Source: Lepidodermella squamata (lineage: Eukaryota > Gastrotricha). From it: a stretch of 64,000 bases of DNA. The position numbers were made by a program, and so were the translations under genes. The DNA lies in contig JBLDXI010000032.1 in the NCBI GenBank assembly GCA_047495785.1, positions 1-64,000 of the forward strand. The letters are read 5' to 3'. The notes beneath the pieces are model-generated. The model searched no databases, was not told the origin of the DNA, and saw only the letters and a program-made list of their open reading frames with translations. The number at the start of each line of letters is the position of its first letter. Position 1 is the first letter of the stretch. This document shows, piece by piece, positions 35,801 through 43,460 of the stretch.

Positions 35801-38800
35801 ACGGATGGCTCCGTTCTGTGCATCTCCACTCAACTACACCGTCTCGCAGATGTCTTATGTAGCGATATTTGCAGTTTTCGAATATGCGCAACGGCTGACC
35901 TCGCTGTGACAACTGAATATTTGGAACTGCTTGCCAGTCTCTTGGCTGCATTGGATTCCGCAGGTTCTGGGTGGATTCACTATTAAGACCGGGCCTTCGG
36001 ACTGACCGAGCCGCCTGCTGAGACAAATGTTCTTGAACACTGAGGCTTGAGCTGATCCGAGAGCGGGGCATACCGCGGCCTCTATCAACCCCCAGGACAC
36101 TATTTAACAAGCTGTAGAGCTCGGAGACTACGTGATAATTTGGATAATTTGGATCAATTCCGTCATGCATAAACCCCGATGACGGCGGATTCTGAGCGAA
36201 GCTCGGCTGGAAACCGGACGATGGCGGTATAGGCGGTATAGCAAATGCGTCATCCCTACTGGGTTGCAAACTAGATGGGTGAGGATTTGGTGCGAAAACA
36301 TCATCTCTGTCCTCATGTCTGTCATCTCTGTCTCGTGGTTTCACTTTCGGCTGAAAAACCGATTGTCGAAGGCTGATGTCGAGCAGATCAAGGCGCAGAT
36401 CACGCGCACAGATGGTCAGTGATGGTGGGACCTTTTCTCCGAAAAAGAAAATGAAAATTGAGTTGCAGTTCCAAATCCGAGATATCGAATCCAGAGCTGA
36501 GCTCGAAACGGCGCCAAGATCCGAGTCGCCAGTGGAATCACTGCCTGAATCGCCCAGATCGGAATCTAACTTTCGAATCTATCAAGTAATTATGGTTCTC
36601 CAGGACGAGAAATTGTGGAAGAAGCAAGTCAATGAAAGCTCGATGCCGGTGTGATAGTCAGTCGATTCTCACCATTTCCTTGGATCGTCGCGTTATTCCA
36701 TTACCTTTAGTCTTTATTGTTTATTGTGGTATTGGCCAGCACCAACATTTACTCTTGTGACATTTTTTGAATAGTTCTGGTAAAAAAGATATAATTATCT
36801 GCCCAACTCACGATAAAGTGCTGAAAATTCTGAAATAAATGCGCAAGTAATACAAATTAATTGCGCAAGTGGCAGATGCGCAAGCGAGAAATGCGCAAGT
36901 GGGGGCAACCCTATTTTTCTGAGTTTTCTCAGTTACTTATTATATTTTTCTGAGTTTTCTGAGTTTTCCGAATAATTATTTCCAAGGAGTTTTCTGAGTT
37001 TTTCATTCTGAAATGACGCCTCGTGTTCTGAAATGACGCTCAGAAAAATCATTAATTAATTTTCGGAAGTGTCGTGTTCTGAATTGTTCTGAAATTGTTC
37101 TGAAATTTAAGAGCAAAATTTCTGAAATGTCGTTACACGAATTATTTCAGAGTTTCGATAAATAATTTGAAAAATATTCGGAGTTTTCGGAGTTTTCGGA
37201 GTTAATTAAAATAATAATAATAAATAATTTTCTGGGTGTGGCGACAATTCCGGTCGCGACTTTAGCGTCCCTAAACTTTGCGTCCCGACTATTCCGCCCA
37301 AAAACATTTCAGCCAAAATTTGTCAACGACAATTACGCGCGCGACTATTGAGCCAATAAGCACGACATTTGAGCTAGCGACTCATACGCCCACGACATGT
37401 GAGCTCGCGAGAATAACGCCAACGACACAAGAGCCCCAGGTATAAATTAATTAATCTATTTATTAGGTGCAACTTGAGAAATGCGACATGCGACATAGGC
37501 GCTTAGGGCAAAGGAACAAATTTATGCCATAAGTTCTATTGGTAATTTAATAGCAAGAGGACTTTTGCTAACATAGAGATCGAAGTTCGATCTCATTGCT
37601 CGCTAATAACAAGAGTAGTACAACCGAATTGCGAATTGCGAATGGAATTGCTATAATCTCGAATTGATTAATTAAGCATAGTCGAGCAGAGAAGGAGATG
37701 TGGCAGTTAGCAAGGTTAGGCCGCGGGCTTTAGGGTCGTGAGCTGAAAAGTCGCATCTTATTCTCAGATTAAAATTATTTTCTTCGCGTCATCAACGCCC
37801 CTAGGTGTTTATCAAGAAATTCGACAAATTATTTTTAATTATTGGCTGAAACGTCGTGGGCGGAATAGTCGCTGGCTGTAATGTCTTGGGCGGAAAAGTC
37901 GGGACGCAAAGTTCACCAGCGGAATTGCCGGGACGGAAATGTCACACGACCATTTTCTGAGTTATACGATTCTGAAATGACGCGTTGAGTACTGAAATGT
38001 CGCTAAAATAAAAATTATTTTAATTTTCTGAAATGTCGCGTTCTGAAATTCTGAAATGTCGATTTCTGAAATGTCTCTACTGAAATGACGTAGATCCATT
38101 GAATTTATATTTAAAATAAATCACAAATTAATAAAATCAACGTACTTATAGCAGTCAGTGGTCTGAGAAGAGTGAATGATGGCAGCAACAGGCAAAGCAC
38201 CAGCCGATGAGGCCGTTACCATCAGAGTCAATGAGCTGTTGATTAAATCGCAACTTGCAGTCGAGTCGACAAACAAAACGTCTCGCGCGTCCGTAATCTT
38301 GTCGAAAACTCGCTGCATGAGGGCCGTCCTCACCATGAGGCACCAGTTCAGCTCGCCGTCTTTTCCGCGCGACTCGCGATATGTGAATATGCTCGGCTGA
38401 TTCTCAGAAAGTTCTTTCAACTTTGCTCGCATCAAATCGCCGTTTCGGTCGCCGTGCGTTTCGAGCTGGACTCGATTGGCAAAGTGGTACCAGTCTTGTT
38501 TTGTCGGACACACTGAGCGATCGGCCGATAGCAGCAGCCACGCTATATCCGGATTCAATGACTCCAATTCGTTGTTGTAGGCTTGCCGAGCCGCTGCTGC
38601 ACTGCCCTCAGCAACTAAATGACGCATCATCGCGTCTTCAACGCCGGGTGCCCAGCTCCGCCAGCGCAACGCGGCTAAAACAGCGATATTATGATTGTGA
38701 TGCCAATTTATCTTGATTGTTGTGGGGTGGCTTGTTAGCAGCGGATTTCGCTGGAGACGTTTCGCAGCTGCTTTTTGACTCGGTCCGGCGCCATCATCGA

Positions 38801-39272
38801 CAACGGGCGCCGCCTCAGTAAGAGTGATTGAGGCCTTGCAGTCGGTAATTCTGCTCTTCGGAGGAGCACCGCTAGCCGTTACCCTGCGTTTTTGCGCCAT
38901 TTCACCTGGAGCAGCGAGTTTCTTCCGCGATTCGTGTTCGCCACTTTCATCATCCGCATGACGACAAACAAGCTCCTCCTTAGCGACGAGCCGCTTTCCA
39001 AGTGGCTGCTTGGTACCATGCGGGGCCTGTTTTAAATCGAGGCGGTTGAGTCGCTTTAACGCGCCGATGAAATCACCCCATTCATTCGATCGGAAGGGTG
39101 CGCGCAAAACGAGAGACCATGAGTGATCATTTTTCGCGTCGAACTCGTCAACAATATACATTAACCGATGCCGATCCTCGGGCAACACGGCTTGAACAGC
39201 TGGCGGTAAATCGTGTATACGCTTGGACATGATTGCGATTTTATTAGTTGCAAAGTTTAGGGCAGTTTTCAT
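23827..39272 (-). CDS. MULE transposase with SWIM zinc finger, one in-frame stop
   Basis: Exons 39272-38146, 25638-25424, 25377-25179, 25049-24734 and 24501-23827 total 2532 nt and stay in phase. Exon 1 carries the first catalytic Asp region (VLFVDSTASCD) and ends HSSQTTDCYK. Exon 2 continues LAFSTFKRAL, with a second acidic motif (FLTDDSDAE) and CAFHILQALWRWL. Exon 3 has the Y..H..MTNN..E motif. Exon 4 ends in a SWIM finger (CTCPYG...FCKH). Exon 5 has a basic GRK tail typical of these proteins, but after SSPSD there is an in-frame TAA (24259-24261), after which the same frame continues to 23827. So the core is open but the tail needs readthrough or is lost. Intron 1 is 12.5 kb because of nested transposons. 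Start could be Met at 39230 (MSKRIHDL). Confidence 0.88.
25859..26126. repeat. Left terminal repeat of the nested element (268 bp)
   Basis: Inverted relative to 33097-33395, near-identical except for one extra ~31-bp unit there, and also inverted relative to 36913-37139. Built from repeated CGACATTTCAGAA-like and CAGAAAACTCAGAAAA units. Confidence 0.9.
26127..27191. other. Non-coding part of nested element
   Basis: Contains repeated GTCC/GGAC-rich motifs (for example TGTCCGGATTC, and TCAGAGCCCACACGCCA at 26236-26252) that recur at 31285-31305 in direct orientation, plus TTATGTGACCAC at 26267 that recurs inverted at 31129. These may be subterminal sites of an inner element. No gene seen. Confidence 0.45.
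27192..27980 (-). CDS. PB1-domain protein carried by the nested element
   Basis: The frame extends to 28037, but the Met at 27980 (MVKLKVFCGS) fits best. Residues ~1-85 look like a PB1 domain: an N-terminal basic strand (VKLKVFCG), then an acidic OPCA-type stretch (SYRDGDDDFLLTEESELVDAI). A Pro/Ser-rich middle (APTPGSAPTSTSPP) and an acidic/aromatic C-terminal helix region (YSDAEYTAFDRYLDWLGEHD) end in a basic RRRR tail. PB1 domains mediate head-to-tail protein assembly in signalling scaffolds. GC content is higher than in neighbouring DNA. It opposes the transposase-like gene, about 610 bases apart head to head, so a shared promoter region is possible. Confidence 0.65.
   Translation of the reverse strand: MVKLKVFCGSVAKIIIFPAAELDSLVSLRGKIGASFRLTSDFSLSYRDGDDDFLLTEESELVDAINGQAELRISVGPPVPAAIDMTIDFNSTRTCKSPVKSVLKSPGRVSFAPPLGSAPTPGSAPTSTSPPNQPVLPREYQAFLSALLASSQRQPAPPASRHFPDEQHAATPRRSKRPEKGASGLPAPGTRYSDAEYTAFDRYLDWLGEHDAISFESIDDFALEDDFDFWRCFGTRSHSAVLTKLTAYRRERRVPDATRRRR
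28594..30769 (+). CDS. Intact seven-exon transposase-like protein, unclassified
   Basis: Exons 28594-28928, 28978-29129, 29180-29811, 29860-30015, 30068-30268, 30324-30498 and 30555-30769 sum to 1866 nt; every junction is in phase, giving 621 aa without stops. All introns are 48-56 nt. Central features: FQVDGTPG, then KLILCCDYPMMVWLLACGHH, GCLFC and VPCDLHLKINITE. An acidic residue in a strand, a C-x2-C knuckle and a late P/D..LH motif is a layout seen in several metazoan DDE-type transposase families, but I cannot name the family. The C-terminal part is helical and charged. It is probably the mobilising protein of the nested element, or of an inner element. Confidence 0.75.
30770..32247. other. 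Non-coding part of nested element
   Basis: AT-rich, with a motif block at 31060-31305 sharing short sequences with 26150-26290 (see that entry). No coding region supported. Confidence 0.45.
32248..33147 (+). CDS. RING-finger protein with Ser/Arg-Gly-rich tail, truncated by a terminal repeat
   Basis: Exon 1 (32248-32469) encodes a hydrophobic N-terminus (MKFFALLVIVGACVIW) then a RING finger: CHIC, CGHVCCKPC, CPCC, compatible with an E3 ubiquitin ligase. A 51-nt intron (GTATAA...TCAAG) leads in frame to exon 2 (32521-33147), with a Ser/acidic stretch, RGRGRPRG repeats (nucleic-acid-binding style) and an acidic Pro-rich region. From 33097 on, the reading frame lies inside the 299-bp terminal repeat, so the natural C-terminus is replaced. 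The segment before the junction (DRDDVFAPNPHPSS) is nearly identical to the start of the FLYWCH fragment at 36318 on the other strand, suggesting that the full protein was RING-linker-FLYWCH. Confidence 0.7.
33097..33395. repeat. Internal copy of nested-element terminal repeat (299 bp)
   Basis: Inverted copy of 25859-26126 with one extra ~31-bp AT/CTGAG unit. Same orientation as 36913-37139. Contains the last 17 codons of the RING frame. Confidence 0.9.
33689..33920. repeat. Five interspersed copies of a 22-bp GCGGTGCTCA..TTCACCGTC motif
   Basis: Copies start at 33689, 33729, 33794, 33834 and 33897, spaced 40-65 bp. Each is itself an imperfect palindrome (CGGTG...CACCG), so each could form a hairpin or bind a dimeric protein. 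A decayed sixth is near 34008. Confidence 0.7.
34068..34934 (-). other. Cluster of three short overlapping minus-strand frames, possible viral/Polinton-like remnant
   Basis: Frame 1 (34934-34722) encodes 70 residues, mixed charge, with a clean ATG. Overlapping its end in another frame, 34540-34735 encodes a strongly hydrophobic segment (one or two TM helices). Frame 3 (34313-34068) encodes 81 residues with a GPLTRVEQRIKR motif vaguely like the N-terminus of PLA2-type capsid domains in some small DNA viruses and Polintons. Compact, same-strand, overlapping small frames differ from the surrounding eukaryotic genes. No capsid, polymerase or integrase is seen, so this is speculative. Confidence 0.2.
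35243..35493. repeat. Long inverted repeat with ~54-bp arms, extremely AT-rich centre
   Basis: Arm 35243-35297 (GTAGTAAAGATAAAGTGG...) is complementary to 35440-35493 with one indel. The 140-bp centre is nearly pure A/T. A foldback element or MITE remnant. Confidence 0.8.
35571..36344 (-). pseudogene. FLYWCH zinc-finger fragment, N-terminally truncated
   Basis: The 257-codon frame starts in a region nearly identical to the linker of the RING gene (DRDDVFAPNPHPSS). It continues through a Pro/Ser/Gln-rich stretch and ends in a FLYWCH-type finger: NCKYRYIRHLRDGVVEWRC, C-x-A, then QHNHVQP (C-C-H-H pattern). FLYWCH domains commonly precede MULE transposase domains. No start codon context or upstream RING exon is present on this strand. 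It is read as the displaced 3' half of a RING-FLYWCH gene, or a separate truncated copy. Confidence 0.65.
36376..36654 (+). CDS. Hypothetical 92-aa charged protein
   Basis: An ATG-initiated frame, Ser/Arg-rich then acidic (ETAPRSESPVESLPESPRSE), between the FLYWCH fragment and a terminal repeat. No domain recognised. It may be part of the broken element genes. Confidence 0.25.
   Translation: MSSRSRRRSRAQMVSDGGTFSPKKKMKIELQFQIRDIESRAELETAPRSESPVESLPESPRSESNFRIYQVIMVLQDEKLWKKQVNESSMPV
36913..37139. repeat. Right terminal repeat of the nested element
   Basis: Third copy of the terminal repeat, same orientation as 33097-33395 but lacking its inner ~60 bases and carrying a short TTCTGAAATTG duplication. 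Forms the outer inverted pair with 25859, including AATT flanks. Confidence 0.85.
37237..37947. mobile_element. ~710-bp inverted-repeat element built of short CGAC-type units
   Basis: The outer ~75 bp of each side are imperfect inverted copies (TTTGCGTCCCGACT at 37277 versus its complement at 37898). Toward the centre, the left half is a degenerate array of 15-21 bp units such as CGACATTTGAGC, CGACATGTGAGC and CGACACAAGAGC. No coding capacity. Confidence 0.65.
37968..38095. repeat. Array of TCTGAAATGACG/TCTGAAATGTCG units
   Basis: Seven or so copies of a ~12-bp unit within 125 bp next to the donor of the MULE transposase exon 1. The same unit builds the terminal repeats at 25859, 33097 and 36913, so this may be a solo end or the seed of those repeats. 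Confidence 0.7.
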
Positions 39273-39576
39273 TTCTTTCTTTCCGTCATTTCAAGTCAAA
39301 CTTGGCGCCAAAATTTGAATTTTAAATGGCGCGAATATATAGCCGAGACCATAGCCGTGGCGGTGCGGCCAGTACCTGCCGGCATAAGACGCGCGGCCAC
39401 TGAGCATGTAATTATACCCGCGCCTTTTTCACCTCGCGGGGCGTGCGCGCGCCTTGAGACTAAAAAGGCGCGCGCGCGATTACGCGGTGTGGCCGAGCGC
39501 GCTAGCGCATTGGTTGAAACACTGGGCCAATGAGAATGCGCGTAGAGCCGTAACATAGGCGGGCCTGAAAATGTGC

Positions 39577-39765
39577 TTTTACGAAGCAAAGCAAGACCAA
39601 TAAGCGTAGCCATTGCGTTTTCATCCGCAACTTTACCCACTGGTAGCCACTGTAGCTTCGCGGTGTAGCATTTCAATATGGCCCAGTGATTTGGCTGGCT
39701 TGACAATTAAAGCTAATTCGTTGCCAATAGCCCACGAGCTGCTAAATTTCTGCAAAAGGACCCAC
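39577..39765 (-). pseudogene. VWA5A-like gene fragment (part 2, other side of Mutator-like element)
   Basis: Begins with the TTTTACGAA duplication and continues the match to the VWA5A-like gene at 60550-60730, including the short intron (CAGCTACAGTGG-type acceptor region) and the exon before it. Similarity fades near 39765. Together with 23217-23427 this is one pseudogene split by the transposon. Confidence 0.8.
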
Positions 39766-39989
39766 TTATCGGTGCATATTTCTTCATACATCTTTCATAC
39801 ATATTTTTGTCTTCAAATTCAAGCTGAAAACATTAGGGAGATGCCAGATGACATAATACGAAAATTGTAGCACAAATATAACACAACTACGGCAAGTGCT
39901 ATATCAGTTCGACATAGTACAAGGTGTTCTTTTTAAAACCGAACATCCTGCCGTAGTCGCGAAAAATAAATTTGCCGGCTATTTTACAA

Positions 39990-41890
39990 AAATAATTTTA
40001 CTAAAATAATTTTTTATCACTTTTAATATAAATTTTTAATTTTATTTTCAATTGCACGATGCCCTTGAATTTTAGCGCGCGTTGCCACGTCGACGCGTCG
40101 GTTTTTAAATTTTAGCGGTTAAAACGCCTGAAATCAGGGTTTTCGCGCCTGGTTCCTAAGGTAACCGGCAAGCGCGCGGCTCCTTGCCGCGCATCATTCA
40201 AGTCAGCCAAGCGAGCTAAATGTTTTGGCCGCGCCGTTTTTTCTTATTCGGTCTCAGTTTTCGCAATGTGGTATACCCAAAATCGGTGAAAAGAGCCTTA
40301 AATTGCGCTTCCTTGCCGTTGAAATCCACCGCTGGAATCAAGAAGACGGCGGTGCAACGTGGTTTTCTGCTGTCTTGAGGAGTCTAATGATATAACAAGC
40401 GGCCTTGAAAACTTGTCGCTCAAGTTTCAGTCCGCGGATCAGAGAAACGCACCCTTTTCTGGGCGAAATGTAATGCAACTAGCTGTTTCACGATGAAAAG
40501 GGCAGTGGTATCATGTAAATAAACGGAAAGCTGGGGAAAACATGTCGAATTTACTGGCATAGATGTTGCTGATGCGGAAGACACGTTGCCTTCCTTCTTT
40601 ATCCTTGATGTTCTCTCATCCTTGTGTGATACTTCGTCGTCCGCAGTGAGGCCGTAGCTAACTTCTATAGACTAATTAAAGCTGATCTCAAAGGCGTTAC
40701 CACCGTTATCATCAAAGCTGTCTCGTAGAACATGTTCATAATATCAAAAAGAAAAAATACAAGGTATTTTACTAGATTACGATGATTTAGCCGCTCAGTT
40801 CATTTCGTTTACTGCTGTTCGTAACATCAGTCATGTTCCTTACTAAGGATAGTGGTTTTCAAGTCAGCGTAGCTTGGTGCTTAGTAAGGACTGTCATCCT
40901 AATAGTCATAACTATGGACACTCACTCTTCACTCTACGCCGCGTCTTTTAAGGTGCACAGTGCACAGGTCCATCTGAGATCAGATCCTTAGATCGCTCAG
41001 TCTGAAGCGGCGAAGTCTGAGTAAGGATTGTTGAGTAAGCCTTTCCTACCAAGCATACCAGTGACACCGCGTCATCCTTAGTAAGGAATTCCTCATAGCA
41101 AGATTGCTTTCAAGTAAAGAGAGCGCTTAGCATCTCTTTTACTCATAAATGCATCCTTAACATCCATAGCATGGAAAATCAACATCGCTAGGCTATGAAC
41201 AGCCGTTTATTTGCACCATTCAGATCAAGTTGAGTGTTTAACAAAACGTCATGTAAACTTTAACATCATTGGCAGCATCCGGCGCGCGGCGTGAGTCGTT
41301 AAGAGTGAGAATTTAGCATCATTTTCGGCGAAAAATTCATTGGTATCACTGGGATCCAGCCGGAGATTTGAAAACAGCCGATGACTGAGACAACGCTTAG
41401 GACTGATAACCGAGATCTTATTCAGACATTGATCACTCGTTTGCGGCGGCGCAGGGCAGCGGCGGGAATATTCCGTGGTGATGCCCGTGTCCTGTCATCC
41501 ATTTCCCTGCGGTAACCGCAGTTGCGGGCGGGTGTAACTGTTTGTGAGACTGCGGTAACAAAGCAAGTTTAACACCACGCCAGTCTTTGTCTTTTATATG
41601 CATCCCTTTGATCTCTGATTCTACGCGTCCTGTAAGAACAGTCCAGCATTCTCGCATAGATTTTACGTTTCTTGTAATATTTTAGTGGTAAACTATTTGA
41701 TTGATGTAACTTCAAGCGCAATAAATCACAATAATATAACGCGCCCCACCCGCTGAATTTCCCGGAGAAATAGAAGAATAAGCGAAAACAAACGATTTCA
41801 AACCTTAGCCCTAATGCGGCCGCTGAAAACCAGTAGCAGCGGCTGAAATGTGTCAAGGGGTAAAGTCTTTTGCAGAATTTTAACACGATT
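39990..41890. other. Non-coding interior of composite region
   Basis: AT-rich with short CG-rich islands. 40830-41110 has several CTTACTAAGGAT / CTTAGTAAGGA motifs. No gene recognised in any frame. Confidence 0.5.
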
Positions 41891-42468
41891 AAAGCTATAT
41901 ATTCACACAATGCCTAAAATTCATGCATCGACGTCATATGGCCCCATAAATCGCGAAGGATTGCGGCTACAACGCGTTGAAACGTCCTCTAACAAGGATG
42001 GTATGGTATCAGAAAGCCGACCCAGCGCTCGAGTTAGGGCGGCAACACCAGCATTTTTCTGCTTTATTGTCAAACTGACATCTTCTCTTAGCAAGTTCAC
42101 TTATGTTGGCCAAAATTTAACCGCTAAATTATTTGCTACGACCAAAAATATCCCGAAAAACCCGAAAAAACCCGAAAAATGCATGCCAAGCCACTTAAAG
42201 CGGAAAACCGCGTTGTCCAACCTAAAAGTAATGGTAACTAAGAAATATACAGTTTATTCTACAAGAAAACCATGAGAAAGATTGTTCTTACTAGATTATT
42301 TCATGAAATGGGCTATCCTTAAGGTTGCTGATCTGACTCAATGATGACGTCTAACCAGAGTGTGTAGGGCAGACGAAAGTCGATCCTGCGCTCGAATTAC
42401 GGCGGCAACACTAGCTTTTTTCTGCTTTGTCGTCATATTGATATAGTCTCCTAGCAAAATCACCCAAT

Positions 42469-42817
42469 TGTAACGGGTTCGAATGGTCCAGGCAAGAGAC
42501 GGCGGACTCCAACAACTGACGGGATTTATTATACTATAAACAACTACTTGACTTGTGTGTATCAAGTGTCTGACAACATTATTAACAGGGTTTATATACT
42601 ATCAGAATGGGTTGTTTTTCGAGGCCGTGTTGGTTCCGGATGATGAAGATCGGTCATGCGAAACATCAGCTACCGTGTCGGTTACAGGAATCGCGCTAAC
42701 ACGTCGGTGAACCGTAGAGATGTAAGTCGAGTGGAACCGCGCTATGTTGCCGGTGATGCGTAGAACAACAGACGAACTGAGCGGCGGTTCGTCACGGTCG
42801 ACTTCATACCGGTTACA
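42469..42817 (-). repeat. 3' LTR
   Basis: 349 bp, matches 45278-45626 base for base as far as I compared. Adjacent polypurine tract at 42818-42830. Confidence 0.92.
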
Positions 42818-42971
42818 ATTCCTCCCCGTTTAACCTGCGACTACGGGTGTCCATGAAAACAGTTATCCACAGAGTCATTGAATCTTGACCGCGTATCGTT
42901 CGCTGACTACCATATAAAATGACCATGTCGGAGGCAGATCCATAACTTCAAGCAATACAACTACGCCCAGT

Positions 42972-43460
42972 ATGTCCAACGTCGATGAACTACGCTCGGG
43001 TGCCAACAGCCCAGCATCCAGTGACATCTCTGGCCGAACTTACGACCTAACGACCCGTGCTGGCGTCGAGGAGCTAGTGGCAGCAGCACTTCGCACCTAT
43101 GAATCATTTCTGTTCCGTCATAGCGGACATGCCCGCGATGTTGCGATTACCGCGACGTATGTACGGTGGTTGAGGAGTGATCCACCGGAATCACTGAATC
43201 CTCAAACTACCCGCATGCCGCAGTCGGTGTCCGAAACAGTTCCTGACGTAGGTGCCCGCGCAATGGCTGCGGAAACCGTCGAGGCTGCTACACTGGTCGA
43301 CGCCGAGGTTGAAGTCAATGTCCGCCCCGTAGTAAAAGATACTGCAACTGCCACTGTAACGGTGGTTGCCGATGAGTCGTCATCGTCGACTCTACGGCGT
43401 GGCCGGAAACGTTGTGCAGCTGTGGTCCACATGCGGCGTAGTACCCGTCGGAAGATTTGA
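42972..43460 (+). CDS. 162-aa frame antisense to the LTR element
   Basis: An ATG-initiated frame on the strand opposite to LTR transcription. The N-terminal half looks like a folded helical domain (TTRAGVEELVAAALRTYESFLFRH, ATYVRWL); a Val/Ala/Thr-rich middle and a basic C-terminus (RRGRKRC, RRSTRRK) follow, resembling a nuclear localisation signal. It is GC-richer than the rest of the interior and is the longest frame in the element. Family not recognised. It could be a captured or element-specific gene. Confidence 0.5.
   Translation: MSNVDELRSGANSPASSDISGRTYDLTTRAGVEELVAAALRTYESFLFRHSGHARDVAITATYVRWLRSDPPESLNPQTTRMPQSVSETVPDVGARAMAAETVEAATLVDAEVEVNVRPVVKDTATATVTVVADESSSSTLRRGRKRCAAVVHMRRSTRRKI

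Larger units (their letters stand above)
25859..37139. mobile_element. Nested multi-gene DNA element in intron 1 of the MULE transposase gene
   Basis: Its two outer ends are inverted copies starting CGTGTAACGACATTTCAG (25859) and ending with the complement (37139), flanked by AATT on both sides. A third copy of the end, in the same orientation as the right one, lies inside at 33097-33395. Carried genes: PB1-domain (27192-27980, minus), seven-exon transposase-like (28594-30769, plus), RING (32248-33147, plus) and a FLYWCH fragment (35571-36344, minus). Either one element with a duplicated right end, or a 7.5-kb element (25859-33395) plus a second partial copy (33396-37139). I cannot assign it to a superfamily. 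Confidence 0.7.
23428..39576 (-). mobile_element. 16.1-kb Mutator-like (MULE) DNA transposon with nested insertions
   Basis: Ends 23428-23508 and 39496-39576 are perfect 81-bp inverted repeats (starting GCACATTTTCAGGCCCG). A 9-bp target-site duplication TTTTACGAA flanks it (23419-23427 and 39577-39585), the size typical of Mutator elements. The paralogous locus at about 60550 has the same gene sequence with a single TTTTACGAA, i.e. the empty site. The element encodes a MULE transposase on the minus strand. Much of its length comes from an 11.3-kb secondary insertion and a MITE within one intron. Confidence 0.95.

Noticed and set aside
42474-42490. GGGTTCGAAT resembling a tRNA T-loop
   Set aside because: It lies in both LTR copies and no cloverleaf can be formed around it.
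43202-43432. 76-aa Thr/Val-rich frame opposite the antisense LTR gene
   Set aside because: Repetitive complement of the 42972-43460 frame, without its own start context or motif.
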